A stretch of 64,000 nucleotides of DNA from Pseudanabaena galeata CCNP1313 (GTDB lineage Bacteria > Cyanobacteriota > Cyanobacteriia > Pseudanabaenales > Pseudanabaenaceae). Position 1 is the first letter of the stretch; each line of letters opens with the position of its first letter. Made by a program: the position numbers and the translations under genes. The notes under the pieces are model-generated. The model was not told where the DNA came from. It did no database searches and was given only the letters and a program-made list of their open reading frames with translations. Location of the stretch: contig NZ_CP112874.1 in the NCBI RefSeq assembly GCF_029910235.1, positions 1,798,001 to 1,862,000 on the forward strand, written 5' to 3'. This document shows positions 18,639-27,290 of this stretch, one piece after another.

Positions 18639-18735
18639 TTCCAATCCACGAAAGTGTGGCCACACTTTTGTGGATTGGAAACCAAAACCAGTAAGGTTTC
18701 TAAAATTAAGAAATGGCTACGCCATTTCTTAATTT
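18639..18735. repeat. Two-hairpin intergenic repeat
   Basis: Hairpin 1 (18639-18680) has the core AAAGTGTGGCCACACTTTT; then AAACCAAAACCAGTAAGG, then hairpin 2 (18703-18735) with AAGAAATGGC mirrored. Relatives with the same order are at 48731-48838 and, degraded, at 45000-45066. Confidence 0.75.
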
Positions 18736-18737
18736 GG

Positions 18738-18842
18738 TAAGTAGCTAGGCATAAGCAAACTAACAACCTAGAAAGCTGTTCCGCCCGCGTAGCGGGCGGA
18801 ACAGCTTCTGGTTTTAGGTTTTAATTATAGTGAGCTACTTAT
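18738..18842 (+). repeat. 105-bp palindromic element, copy 1
   Basis: Runs from GGTAAGTAGCTAGGCATAAG to TATAGTGAGCTACTTA with the central stem AGCTGTTCCGCCCGC. An inverted copy lies at 38501-38606; the conserved ends make it a likely small mobile element. Confidence 0.75.
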
Positions 18843-18868
18843 ACATGAGCTATTAAATCTATCCTTGC

Positions 18869-18908
18869 ACCAAAACACAAAAGTGTGGCCACACTTTTGT
18901 GTTTTGGT
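18869..18908. repeat. Perfect 40-bp palindrome
   Basis: ACCAAAACACAAAAGTGTGG and its exact reverse complement, with the same GTGTGGCCACAC centre as 18639-18680. Confidence 0.75.
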
Positions 18909-19038
18909 ATTACAGCAATTTTCGATCAAATGAACCACAAGAAAAAGTTTGAAAGCAAGGCAAAGCAACATTTTCAAGCTTTTTCTTGATTTGGGTTTGA
19001 GCGCAAAGCGTTGTAGTTTGTCGAACTGACGTTAAATT

Positions 19039-19151
19039 AACGTGAGTTCGATATAGCCATTTGCGGCGTGCTTCGCACGCCGCAAATGGCGAAAAATGGT
19101 AAGAATCGCTTAGCGATTCTTACCATTTTTCGCTTTCGTCAAACTGACGTT
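19039..19151 (+). mobile_element. 113-bp double-hairpin MITE, copy 1
   Basis: Terminal inverted repeats AACGTGAGTTCGA and TCAAACTGACGTT enclose two stems (CCATTTGCGGCGTGC mirrored; GAAAAATGGTAAGAATCGC mirrored). It is flanked by the direct repeat AAATT (19034-19038 and 19152-19156). A solo end TCGAACTGACGTT lies just to the left (19021-19033). The right end overlaps the folK stop codon. Confidence 0.85.
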
Positions 19152-19686
19152 AAATTAAGACAATTTCCTTAGTATCAAGTGCAATTGGATAGCTCAAATC
19201 TAAGTCGGGGGGATTTTGAGATAGCTCAGAGATGGCTAAACCTTGTACAGGATGAATCCAATCGGCAGCAATTTCGGCTAGGGGTAACAGCACAAAGGCG
19301 CGATCGCTCATTCTGGGATGCGGTAAAACTAATTCGGGTGTATCAATTTGGCGATCGCCATAAAGTAATAAATCAAGATCAAGCGTTCTTGCCCCCCAAC
19401 GTTCGCGACGCTCGCGCCCAAAAAACTGCTCTGTATAAAATAGCGCTTGCAATAACTGAAACGGATTAAGCGTAGTTCTTAGAACTGCACAGCCATTGAT
19501 GTAGTCTGGCTGCGGGGCAGAATTGGGTAAAGTGATCGCCTTAGTGCGATACCAACGGGAAACCTTAACCACTTCTATTTCAGGATGGGTAGCGAGTTGG
19601 GCGATCGCTGCTTGGACAATTTTTTGAGAGTCACCAATTTCACTGCTCAGGTTACTACCTAGGGCGATCGCGCAAAGCTCTGTCAT
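19150..19686 (-). CDS. folK: 2-amino-4-hydroxy-6-hydroxymethyldihydropteridine pyrophosphokinase
   Basis: HPPK of folate biosynthesis: transfers pyrophosphate from ATP to 6-hydroxymethyl-7,8-dihydropterin. It is 178 residues with ALGSNLSSEIGDS at the N-terminus, GRERRERWGARTLDLDLLLYG with the two catalytic aspartates, and LPHPRMSDRAFVLLPLAEIA. It lies 51 bases downstream of murA on the same strand, separated by a hairpin. Its TAA stop (19152-19150) is at the junction with the 113-bp repeat, so the final residues may derive from insertion. Confidence 0.95.
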   Translation of the reverse strand: MTELCAIALGSNLSSEIGDSQKIVQAAIAQLATHPEIEVVKVSRWYRTKAITLPNSAPQPDYINGCAVLRTTLNPFQLLQALFYTEQFFGRERRERWGARTLDLDLLLYGDRQIDTPELVLPHPRMSDRAFVLLPLAEIAADWIHPVQGLAISELSQNPPDLDLSYPIALDTKEIVLI

Positions 19687-19701
19687 GGATTTTTATTAAT
19701 A

Positions 19702-19735
19702 ACAACAAAGACGCTGCTAAGCAGCGCCTTTGTTG
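19702..19735. terminator. Hairpin between murA and folK
   Basis: CAACAAAGACGCTGC pairs with GCAGCGCCTTTGTTG, 2 bases after the murA stop. It may attenuate readthrough into folK. Confidence 0.6.
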
Positions 19736-19737
19736 AA

Positions 19738-21129
19738 TTATACGGGAACAGCTTCACTCGTGCGATAGAGCTTAGCGCCAACATTGCGTAACTTCTCTTC
19801 GATGCGATCGTAGCCGCGATCGAGGTGATGCAGTCCCATGACCGTGGTTTCACCATCGGCGGCTAGTCCTGCGATGACTAGTGCGGCTGAAGCGCGTAAA
19901 TCCGTTGCCATCACAGGCGCACCTGACAATTGGGGAACGCCTGTGACTACTGCCACATTGTTTTTGAGACGAATATTTGCACCCATGCGATTGAGTTCGG
20001 CAACATGCTGCAAGCGGTTTTCAAATACGGTTTCGGTGACTACCCCATTGCCTTCGCAAATGCTTAGAAGTGCCATAAATTGTGCTTGCATATCTGTGGG
20101 GAAGCCGGGGTAAGGCAAGGTTTCAATATCGACAGCACGATAGCGATCGCCACCAATAACGGTGATCATATTGTCAGAATCTTGGCGAACTGTCACCCCA
20201 ATATCCTGTAATTTGGAAATCGCGGCGGTGAGATGCGCGGGAATCACAGGGGACATCGATAGGGTTGAGCGGGTAATTGCGGCGGCAACCATAAAAGTTG
20301 CGGCTTCAACGCGATCGGGAATGGCGGTGAAATCAGCAAAATGTAGCTTCTCAACACCATCAATGATGATCGTACTAGTACCAGCACCCCTAATTTTTGC
20401 GCCCATAGCCATGCAGAGATCAGCAAGATCGGCGACTTCAGGCTCTAATGCGGCATTTTCAATAATCGTTTCACCTTCGGCAAGCGTTGCCGCCATCATT
20501 AGGGTTTCGGTTGCGCCTACACTGGGATAATCCAAATAAATTTTTGCACCTTGCAAACGTCCATTACGGCTCTTGGCATAGGCTTGAACGATGCCATGCT
20601 CAATCTGTACATCTGCACCTAAGGCTTGCAAACCACGCACATGCAATTCTACTGGACGCGCACCGATCGCACAGCCACCGGGTAAAGGCATTCTGGCTGA
20701 GCCTAGTCTTGCTAATAATGAACCGAGAGCGAAGAAACTCGCTCTCATTTTGCTGACTAGCTCGTAAGGAGCAGAGTTGGTGGTCAAGTTACTGGTATCA
20801 AGATCAAGAACTTCACCATTGCGCGAAATTTTCACACCGAGGGTTTCGAGAATGTCACCCATACGCTGCACATCAGCGAGGTTAGGGACATTACGAATAC
20901 GGCAGCCTTCGGAGGATAAAAGTGTGCCTGCCATCAGGGCAAGGATCGAATTTTTTGCGCCGCTAATGGGGACATGCCCTGATAATGGTGCTTTGCCAAT
21001 GATGCGGAGGACGGGGGCGTTGGGTTCGATTTGGGGCATTTGCGAAGATTCGAGCGTGGTTAGTTCGATTGGCTCAATAATTTGTGAAGCATCGTGCAAA
21101 TTTTTGGCGAGATCCATCGTCGATTGCAT
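19738..21129 (-). CDS. murA: UDP-N-acetylglucosamine 1-carboxyvinyltransferase
   Basis: First committed step of peptidoglycan synthesis: transfers enolpyruvate from PEP to UDP-GlcNAc. 463 residues, with Lys59-Asn60 in [16 protein letters not shown] and the catalytic Cys153 in [15 protein letters not shown], so it should be fosfomycin sensitive. The first 38 residues extend beyond the usual family start ([12 protein letters not shown]). A strong AGGAGGACAAGG lies about 65 bases upstream of the first ATG, with the frame open through it, so the true start could be upstream at a non-ATG codon. Confidence 0.95.
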   Translation of the reverse strand: MQSTMDLAKNLHDASQIIEPIELTTLESSQMPQIEPNAPVLRIIGKAPLSGHVPISGAKNSILALMAGTLLSSEGCRIRNVPNLADVQRMGDILETLGVKISRNGEVLDLDTSNLTTNSAPYELVSKMRASFFALGSLLARLGSARMPLPGGCAIGARPVELHVRGLQALGADVQIEHGIVQAYAKSRNGRLQGAKIYLDYPSVGATETLMMAATLAEGETIIENAALEPEVADLADLCMAMGAKIRGAGTSTIIIDGVEKLHFADFTAIPDRVEAATFMVAAAITRSTLSMSPVIPAHLTAAISKLQDIGVTVRQDSDNMITVIGGDRYRAVDIETLPYPGFPTDMQAQFMALLSICEGNGVVTETVFENRLQHVAELNRMGANIRLKNNVAVVTGVPQLSGAPVMATDLRASAALVIAGLAADGETTVMGLHHLDRGYDRIEEKLRNVGAKLYRTSEAVPV

Positions 21130-21472
21130 AGGCTGTTGTAAATTGGTGGTTGTACCTGCATTGGTTGAACTGGTTGTAGAAACGATCGCCTTGTCCTCCT
21201 CACATCAGAATTAGCGTAGCCAAAAGTTTAACGGAGTATATCCGAAAAACTGTTAACTTTTGTACAGTAAGTGTATTTACTCATTATTAGCGATCAAGTC
21301 ATATATGGCTATAAGTAACTAGACGCAGTTAAATCTAAAACCTTAAAATCTTTGGCGCACGCTGCGCGTGCGCCAAAGATTTTGGTTCTATTTTTTTTAA
21401 TTATGCCCAGCTACTTAGCTATTAGCCGTTAGCTTAATTTTTTCCTTTTTCCTTTTTCCTTTTTCCTTGTCC
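21130..21472. other. Intergenic region with hairpin and pyrimidine tract
   Basis: Holds the presumed murA promoter side, the hairpin 21345-21383 (AAAATCTTTGGCGCACGC mirrored) inside an element with AGCTACTTA-type ends, and a TTTTTCC heptamer tract at 21438-21468 directly before the dipeptidase gene. No further gene seen. Confidence 0.6.
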
Positions 21473-22159
21473 ATGAAGCCCTATCAAAGCATCCCGATCG
21501 CTGAATGTGGTGAGCCTCTGGTAGCGATCGCCTCAAACATCATCACCATCGATCCCCATCCCTATATGTCATTGGGCGCACCCTATGGCGATCGCTCTCC
21601 TTTTTGGGTACGTCAGGGCATTTTAGAAAGATTGCAAAAATCCCAAGCCTATTTACAAACTATTCGCCCCCATTATCAAATTGCAATTTTTGATGCCTAT
21701 CGCCCTATTCCTGTGCAGCAGTTTATGGTGGACTATAGCTTCGCGCAGTTAGCCGAAAGTAAGGGCTTAGAAGTTAATTCTCTTTCTGAAGAACAAAAAA
21801 ACTCACTCATGGGGGAAGTGATGAAGTTTTGGGCAATTCCTAGCCATGATCCGAAAATGCCGCCGCCTCACAGTACGGGTGCAGCGATCGATGTGACTTT
21901 ATTTGATGCCCAAGGGTTGGAAGTGAATTTGGGATCACCGATTGATGAAATTAGCGATCGCTCTTTACCTAATTATTTTGCAACTTCTAGTGATAAGCAA
22001 GAAATGGAATTTCATTGCGATCGCCAATTATTAAATGAAGTGATGAACCGTAGCGGATTAGTAAGACATCCGAATGAGTGGTGGCATTTCTCCTATGGCG
22101 ATCAACTTTGGGCATGGATTAGTAATGAGAAAAGGGCAATTTATGGAGGAGTTGTATAG
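21473..22159 (+). CDS. D-alanyl-D-alanine dipeptidase (VanX/DdpX-like, M15D)
   Basis: Zinc dipeptidase of 228 residues that cleaves D-Ala-D-Ala. Motifs: IFDAYRPIPVQQ (catalytic Arg), PPPHSTGAAIDVTLF (zinc His and Asp) and NEWWHFSYGD (catalytic Glu, zinc His). No vanA/vanH ligase is near, so turnover or recycling of D-Ala dipeptide is more likely than glycopeptide resistance. Start ATG at 21473 is preferred over TTG at 21467. The upstream sequence is a pure pyrimidine tract without a Shine-Dalgarno sequence. Confidence 0.9.
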   Translation: MKPYQSIPIAECGEPLVAIASNIITIDPHPYMSLGAPYGDRSPFWVRQGILERLQKSQAYLQTIRPHYQIAIFDAYRPIPVQQFMVDYSFAQLAESKGLEVNSLSEEQKNSLMGEVMKFWAIPSHDPKMPPPHSTGAAIDVTLFDAQGLEVNLGSPIDEISDRSLPNYFATSSDKQEMEFHCDRQLLNEVMNRSGLVRHPNEWWHFSYGDQLWAWISNEKRAIYGGVV

Positions 22160-22163
22160 TTCA

Positions 22164-22213
22164 CCCAAAAAATTGAAGGCGTTGCCAAGCAACGCCTTCA
22201 ATTTTTTGTTGGG
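22164..22213. terminator. Bidirectional hairpin between convergent dipeptidase and aspS
   Basis: CCCAAAAAATTGAAGGCGTT pairs with a right arm ending TTCAATTTTTTGTTGGG, giving A- and T-rich flanks on both strands. Its place between two convergent genes supports terminator use in both directions. Confidence 0.75.
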
Positions 22214-22241
22214 ATTCGAGCGCAAAGCGCTGTAAAACACT

Positions 22242-24038
22242 TTAATTTTTAGCAGGCGGTAGTGACAGCTTAACATGTAGCTCTTTTAACTGCGAATCAT
22301 CCACAGTTGATGGAGCATCAGTCAACAGATCGCGTGCTTGCTGTGTTTTCGGGAAGGCAATTACATCACGAATCGAGTCTGCACCAGCGATTAGCATCAC
22401 TAATCGATCCAGCCCAAAGGCTAAACCACCGTGGGGAGGAGTGCCATATTCAAAGGCTTCCATAAGGAATCCAAACTTCTCCTTTGCCTGCTCATCGCTT
22501 AGCCCGATCGCCGCAAATACTTTCTCTTGAACTTCGCGCTTGTGAATCCGAATACTACCACCACCAATTTCTGTCCCATTGAGTACAAGGTCATAGGCTT
22601 GGGCGATCGTATTCACATCAATGGGTTGACCATCGGCAATATCTTCAGCACGAGGCGAGGTAAAGGGATGGTGCAGAGCTTCTAATCTTTTCTCATCAGC
22701 ATTCCACTCAAACATCGGGAAGTCAGTGATCCAGACAAAATTGAGCTTGTCATGATCGATCAGTCCTAACTCATGACCGAGGGCTAAACGCAAACGGTAG
22801 AGAGATTCATTAACGATCGCCTTTTCACCAGCACCAAATAATAGGATCGTGCCTGCGGTTGCGCCTGTACACTCTAGCAGTTCCTTTTTAACTTCTTCAG
22901 TGATGCTATCCTTGAGAGCGCCGATGGTATCGATTACGCCACCTTCTCTCACACGGATAAAGGCTAATCCCTTCGCACCGTACTGAGCAACAAGGTTAGA
23001 TAAATCTCCACCTGGCTTGATGCGGGTGTTAGAAATAGCTTCATCGCCACCAATGACAGGTAAGACTTTGATAATGCCACCATTGGCGACGGTGTTGGCA
23101 AATACTTTAAAGCCAGAATTGGCAAACAAATCAGTGACATTGACTAATTCCATGCCAAAACGCGTGTCAGGGCGATCGCATCCATAGCGATCCATTGAAT
23201 CGGCATAGGTAAGACGTGGAAAATCGCCAAGTTCTACACCTTTAACGGTTTTAAAAATGTAGCGAATCAGATTCTCATTTAACTCAATGATTTCTTCCTG
23301 AGACATGAAACTCATTTCCATGTCCAGTTGCGTAAATTCAGGTTGGCGATCGGCGCGAAGATCTTCATCACGGAAACATCGGGCAATTTGATAATAGCGA
23401 TCGCATCCGCCCACCATCAGCAATTGCTTAAATAGTTGAGGCGATTGCGGCAAAGCATACCATTGTCCAGCATTGACTCGGCTCGGCACAAGATAATCCC
23501 GCGCTCCTTCAGGAGTGGAACGACAAAGAATGGGAGTTTCCACTTCCATAAAGCCATATTCATCTTCAAGGAAGCGCCTGATCGATTTGACAACTTCAAA
23601 GCGCAACTTGAGATTATTGGCTAAGCGATCGCCCCGCATATCGAGATAACGATATTTCAGGCGCAATTCTTCTTTAATCGTGTCAGCTTCCGAAATCAAG
23701 AACGGCAGGGGCTTGCTGACAGCGTTCAATAATTCAATGGATTCAGCATAGATTTCGACTTCACCTGTGGCTAGTTTTGGATTAAGCGATTCGTCAGGAC
23801 GCTTAGAAACTTTACCGATAATCCTGACCACATATTCATTTCGCATCTCACCTGCGAGGTTATAGGAGGCGGGAGTACGCTGAGGGTCGCTGACGATTTG
23901 GAGGATTCCTGTGCGATCGCGCAAATCTAAAAAGATCACACCACCATGATCCCGTCTGCGATCGATCCAACCGCACAAGCTAACTGTTTGTCCGATATGT
24001 TCGGCATTGAGGTGACCGCAATAGTTGCTACGCATCAT
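22242..24038 (-). CDS. aspS: Aspartyl-tRNA synthetase
   Basis: Class IIb synthetase, 598 residues. It has an N-terminal OB-fold anticodon domain ([20 protein letters not shown]), class II motif 1-3 regions including [10 protein letters not shown] and the C-terminal [13 protein letters not shown], plus the bacterial insertion (GAD) domain between. It charges tRNA-Asp and, in bacteria lacking AsnRS, possibly tRNA-Asn. The start is MM; the second Met (24035) fits family alignments as well. It is convergent with the dipeptidase gene. Confidence 0.97.
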   Translation of the reverse strand: MMRSNYCGHLNAEHIGQTVSLCGWIDRRRDHGGVIFLDLRDRTGILQIVSDPQRTPASYNLAGEMRNEYVVRIIGKVSKRPDESLNPKLATGEVEIYAESIELLNAVSKPLPFLISEADTIKEELRLKYRYLDMRGDRLANNLKLRFEVVKSIRRFLEDEYGFMEVETPILCRSTPEGARDYLVPSRVNAGQWYALPQSPQLFKQLLMVGGCDRYYQIARCFRDEDLRADRQPEFTQLDMEMSFMSQEEIIELNENLIRYIFKTVKGVELGDFPRLTYADSMDRYGCDRPDTRFGMELVNVTDLFANSGFKVFANTVANGGIIKVLPVIGGDEAISNTRIKPGGDLSNLVAQYGAKGLAFIRVREGGVIDTIGALKDSITEEVKKELLECTGATAGTILLFGAGEKAIVNESLYRLRLALGHELGLIDHDKLNFVWITDFPMFEWNADEKRLEALHHPFTSPRAEDIADGQPIDVNTIAQAYDLVLNGTEIGGGSIRIHKREVQEKVFAAIGLSDEQAKEKFGFLMEAFEYGTPPHGGLAFGLDRLVMLIAGADSIRDVIAFPKTQQARDLLTDAPSTVDDSQLKELHVKLSLPPAKN

Positions 24039-24167
24039 GATGTTATTGGCGAAACTTTAGATAAAAAAGTGAAAATTGTAATTTTGACCATTTACTATCA
24101 TAACTTGTAAAGGATTCAAAACTTAAAAAACTAAAATTAGCTCCATCAATTCTCATTAAATAACTGA

Positions 24168-24197
24168 TTTCGCTTTCATCGAACTGACGTTAAATCA
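24168..24197. repeat. Solo end of the 113-bp repeat
   Basis: TTCGCTTTCATCGAACTGACGTTAAAT-type sequence matching only the right end of 19039-19151. It provides the TGA stop of the Rpn pseudogene. Confidence 0.65.
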
Positions 24198-25051
24198 AAC
24201 AAGACCTCACTCAAGGCATCTAATTTTTCTTGATCTAGCTGAGTTAACAGAACTTTAATTTCATCGGGTATGGTTCCTAGTTTGCGAGAAAGCTGTTTTA
24301 GCAAAAGCGATCGCATACCTTCTTCTCTTGTGGTTTCTATCACACCTTTCATGTCTCGATAGTACTTCAAGCTGTTTTCATAAGTATCTCTTTCCTCTTG
24401 AGAAAAGTTCGTTATCTGTGCGACTTCAAACAATTGAATAAATATATTTTCTTGCAAAGGCAAAGGTGGTTCTTCTAAGTCAGGGAGATGTTTGAGCAAA
24501 AATAGCCACTTATCAAAATGGTCATTTAATTGATTGATCGTTTTCTTGAACTTTGGTAATTCCACATAAATAAATTTCAGCTTTTCATAAAAAACCCTAC
24601 AATCTTGATCTTTTAATTCAACGATATGTACGAAAGTATCATCATTTTTATCCTCATCAAAAACAAAATCTAAAATGCCGATGGTATAAACAGGCATAAG
24701 CTTGTAGTTCCAATCTCCTTTTTCTGCTTGTTCTTGGATGGGAAAAGAGGCGTAATAAATGCTGCGATCTTTAAATTAGTTATGTTTGGCTTTCTGCATT
24801 TCGACAATAAATTTTTCGCCTCTTTCGCTTTGGCAGTAAAGATCGAAGATGGCTTTACGATCGCTTGGGCTATTGCCAAGATTTTCGGTGCTGCGGTAGG
24901 TGAGATCTTTGACTCGATGTTGGGGTGGCAATATTACATTAAGGAAGTCAATCAATAGTTTTTTATTTGGCTCTGTTCAAAATAGTCGCTTGAAGCCAAA
25001 GTCTGTAAGTGGATTGATATAGCGATCGCCACTAAGTCGAGGATAAAACAT
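24176..25051 (-). pseudogene. Rpn family recombination-promoting nuclease (PD-(D/E)XK), two in-frame stops
   Basis: From ATG at 25051 the frame reads MFYPRLSGDRYINPLTDFGF-KRLF, TGA (24979-24977, Gly expected), TEPNKKLLIDFLNVILPPQH, the nuclease block IFDLYCQSERGEKFIVEMQK, KAKHN, TAA (24778-24776, Tyr or Phe expected), FKDRSIYYASFPIQEQ, then the intact C-terminal part (TIGILDFVF, ending LTSVR). No frameshift is needed. The fragment after the second stop would lack the catalytic core. Full-length relatives are usually around 280-300 residues. Confidence 0.85.
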
Positions 25052-25391
25052 GGTGTTTTGACTTAACTGAGATCTTGCACCATTCTAAAAAGGGGTTGCG
25101 AAAAGACGAGAGATGTGAAAAAAAGGGCGTAGTACTAATTTAAATAACGATATGGAAACCATCGTTAAGCACGCCCAAAGGCTAGTTTATAGTCTTCTTT
25201 GCTTAGTCGTAACTCGCAATCAAAAGGATTTTGGTAAAGTGCCAAATCTACAAGTAGAAAATTGGGCAGTTTAACAAATAAAAAATAAAAACGCGATCGC
25301 CCCCTCATTCCACAAATCAACGATCGCACCTCATCTCAAATCAAACAGCGATCGCTGCAATCACTGAGACATTTCTCAAAAGCAACAGATT
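25052..25391. other. Intergenic, decayed sequence and HIP1-rich repeat
   Basis: A 41-codon frame starting at 25152 (METIVKHAQRLVYSLL) could be a remnant of a lost gene, but I cannot assign it. Positions 25290-25380 carry a first copy of the HIP1-rich repeat (CATCTCAAATCAAACAGCGA) seen four more times up to 28.45 kb. Confidence 0.5.
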
Positions 25392-25712
25392 TCACGATTC
25401 TTGATAATCACTGAGGAGAATCGGTTCTTTGTTAGGTACTCTAACGATAATTTCGATGGTTCCACCTAAAGCGTTTACTACTGCTCGAAGTGTATTGAGT
25501 TCTAGATTTTGTCTGCGTTCGAGCTTAGATATGGCTGGTTGTTGTACTTCAAGACGTTCGGCTAGTTCTGATTGAGATAAACCAAGCTTTTCACGCAGAT
25601 GTCTAAGCGTGATTTCTTCAAGATGAATTTGAGAGGCTCTTGCTTCAATAAGTTCTTGACGCTCTCTTGGAAGTTTGTTTAATTCTTCGGATAGGGTTGT
25701 ATATTGGGTCAT
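25392..25712 (-). CDS. XRE-family antitoxin
   Basis: 106 residues with a helix-turn-helix at about 35-85 (LREKLGLSQSELAERLEVQQ, PAISKLERRQNLELNTLRAV), typical of antitoxins paired with Gp49/RelE-like toxins. It begins with an ATGA overlap (25712-25709) at the end of the toxin reading frame upstream. The gene is intact although its toxin partner carries three stop codons, so it may act as an orphan repressor or as an antitoxin against related toxins. Confidence 0.85.
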   Translation of the reverse strand: MTQYTTLSEELNKLPRERQELIEARASQIHLEEITLRHLREKLGLSQSELAERLEVQQPAISKLERRQNLELNTLRAVVNALGGTIEIIVRVPNKEPILLSDYQES

Positions 25713-26065
25713 TTGTTTTCTTCCTTCAGTATTTCCAGATATTTTCTGTACCGTTTATCTGCGATCGGAATATTTTCCTTGTACCAGCGTTTGTTTCCTG
25801 TTTTGTTGCCACCAACCAGCAACACGGCTTGGCGTTTAGGATCGAAGGCAAATAAAATACGTCAAGGCTCTCCTTGATATTGAATACGAAGTTCTTTCAT
25901 ATTCTGAAATGAAGATCCTTCAAGGGTATCAACTCGCGGTCTACCAAGTTTTGGTCAAAATTCTCCCAATACACTTAGCACCGCAAATGTTTCGTCTTGA
26001 AGCCCTTGTTCTTGTTGGTAAAACCAGATTTTAAAGTCTGGGTCGAATATGATATTTCATTTCAT
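25709..26065 (-). pseudogene. RelE/Gp49-like toxin with three in-frame TGA codons
   Basis: From ATG at 26065 the frame reads MK, TGA (26059-26057), NIIFDPDFKIWFYQQEQG to VLGEF, TGA (25957-25955), PKLGRPRVDTLEGSSFQNMK to QYQGEP, TGA (25864-25862), RILFAFDPKRQAVLLVGGNK, then RYRKYLEILKEENK and the normal stop. Trp is expected at the first and third stop and Gly at the second. The frame is otherwise continuous and the key Arg/Lys/Tyr residues remain. The intact toxin would cleave mRNA on ribosomes. Confidence 0.88.
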
Positions 26066-26099
26066 AGCTTCATTATATTCTATACATGGAATATTTTTA

Positions 26100-26225
26100 A
26101 TATTTGTTTTGTAATGATCGCCTATTTCTATCAGACACACTAAATGTTCAAAGTGATCGCTCCAAATTTCATCTCAAAAAAACGATCGCAACTCATCTCA
26201 CATCAAACTGTGATCGCCTCGGCTA
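26100..26225. repeat. HIP1-rich dispersed repeat
   Basis: Shares TAATGATCGCCTATTTC, CAGACACACTAAATGTTCAA and CTCATCTCACATCAAACTG blocks with copies near 25290-25380, 26905-27020, 27598-27730 and 28330-28440. Confidence 0.65.
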
Positions 26226-26247
26226 TGAAAAAACATTTAAACTCAGA

Positions 26248-26496
26248 TCATGCTGTAACTAATTGAGGTTTTGGATTAGGTAATGCTGGCTCGAAACGGA
26301 GGATCATAAATTCTTCTGGAGTTAATCCTAGAGATTCGTATGTGCGACCATTGCGATCGCTAAATTCGACTTCAAAGGCTTGACCATTGGCAAGTATCTC
26401 AACAACTGTACCTACCTGTCCGCGCCATAAATTATCTTGGGGAAGATCGATGGTTAGAGCTACGACATCTAGAAGTTTTACTGAACTTGTTAACAT
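26248..26496 (-). CDS. DUF4926 domain protein
   Basis: About 82 residues with the DUF4926 pattern: VKLLDVVALTIDLPQDNLWR, GQVGTVVEILANGQAFEVEF and GRTYESLGLTPEEFMIL, a small all-beta fold. ATG at 26496 is chosen because GGAG stands 9 bases before it; an in-frame TTG at 26511 is less likely. It lies just downstream of a DUF6883-type frame with two stops, its common genomic partner. The pair behaves like a toxin-antitoxin-like accessory module in gene neighbourhoods, but the activity is unknown. Confidence 0.82.
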   Translation of the reverse strand: MLTSSVKLLDVVALTIDLPQDNLWRGQVGTVVEILANGQAFEVEFSDRNGRTYESLGLTPEEFMILRFEPALPNPKPQLVTA

Positions 26497-26514
26497 ATTT
26501 ATCATCTCCAATGA

Positions 26515-26847
26515 CTATAAAGGGTAGCAAGTCGTTAGTTTTGGAACATTTGAACTATGTTCAATAATCTATCCACTCCACAGGGTTGCATTTCTATTTT
26601 GCCATGTAATCTCAAAATCCACAGTATATCGTTGCCCAAATCTATCAGATCTGCCTAATTTAGCTTCATGGGTTTTGATAATATCTAGCAGAATCAGCCT
26701 TAATTCTTCAGCATTTTCTGCTTTCATGCCAAGGATTGAGGAAAAAAGTCTGGCTTTATGTTAACCGTCATCATGTTCTAGATTAAGACAGTAATCCCGT
26801 AATTTACGAATATCAACAATGGCGTTGTTGGCATAGGGAATTAGCAT
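26515..26847 (-). pseudogene. DUF6883-type partner gene with two in-frame stops
   Basis: Read from ATG at 26847: MLIPYANNAIVDIRKLRDYC, LNLEHDDG, TAA (26763-26761, Lys expected), HKARLFSSILGMKAENAEEL, ILLDIIKTHEAKLG, GQRYTVDFEITWQNRNATLW-SG, TAG (26581-26579, Trp expected), IIEHSSNVPKLTTCYPL, stop. The frame is continuous apart from these stops and matches the protein usually encoded directly before DUF4926. It is too disrupted to make the native product. Confidence 0.8.
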
Positions 26848-26904
26848 ATTTAGCTATGACTGTAACAATCGTTTTTATTTTGCCATGTTTGATTGTTTTA
26901 TAAA

Positions 26905-27020
26905 AGCGATCGCCACTTCACGCCATCAACCAATGATCGCCCCCTAATTCCACAAACCAGCGATCAAAACTCATCTCAAATCAAAAAGCGATCGCCTATT
27001 TTCTCAGACACGCTAAATGT
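26905..27020. repeat. HIP1-rich dispersed repeat
   Basis: Copy containing CCCCCTAATTCCACAAACCA, CTCATCTCAAATCAAAAAGC and CAGACACGCTAAATGTTCAC, downstream of yoeB. Confidence 0.65.
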
Positions 27021-27029
27021 TCACAATAT

Positions 27030-27290
27030 TTATTCGTAATGACTCCACATCCGATAGATTTTGATCAATTTTTCTGATTCAAAGATTTCGTAAACTATCC
27101 TATGCTGTTTGTTGATGCGGCGACTGATTAGCCCTTTCATGTCTCCTTTTAAAAATTCATAATCTGGTGGATATTGTAATGGGTCTTCTTCAATTATTTT
27201 GATGAGTTGCAGAACTTTGGGTTTCAATCCACTGGAAGCAAGCTTTTTGGCATCCTTTTGAGCTTGCGTCATGAAAATTATTTTGTACAT
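27030..27290 (-). CDS. yoeB: YoeB/Txe-family toxin
   Basis: About 86 residues with the family core RRINKQHRIVYEIFESEKLI and the C-terminal IYRMWSHYE containing the catalytic His-Tyr. It is a ribosome-dependent mRNA interferase. ATG at 27290 overlaps the antitoxin stop by one base (TAATG), typical translational coupling; the TTG at 27296 is less likely. The gene appears intact, unlike other toxins in this region. Confidence 0.92.
   Translation of the reverse strand: MYKIIFMTQAQKDAKKLASSGLKPKVLQLIKIIEEDPLQYPPDYEFLKGDMKGLISRRINKQHRIVYEIFESEKLIKIYRMWSHYE

Noticed and set aside
25152-25275. Transposase remnant (METIVKHAQRL frame)
   Set aside because: Only 41 codons without a diagnostic motif; could be chance. 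Noted in the intergenic entry but not called.
25709-26065. Alternative genetic code with TGA as Trp
   Set aside because: Intact genes in the window use TGG for Trp and TGA as a real stop (for example higB and the P-loop ATPase gene), and two of the internal TGAs replace Gly, not Trp.
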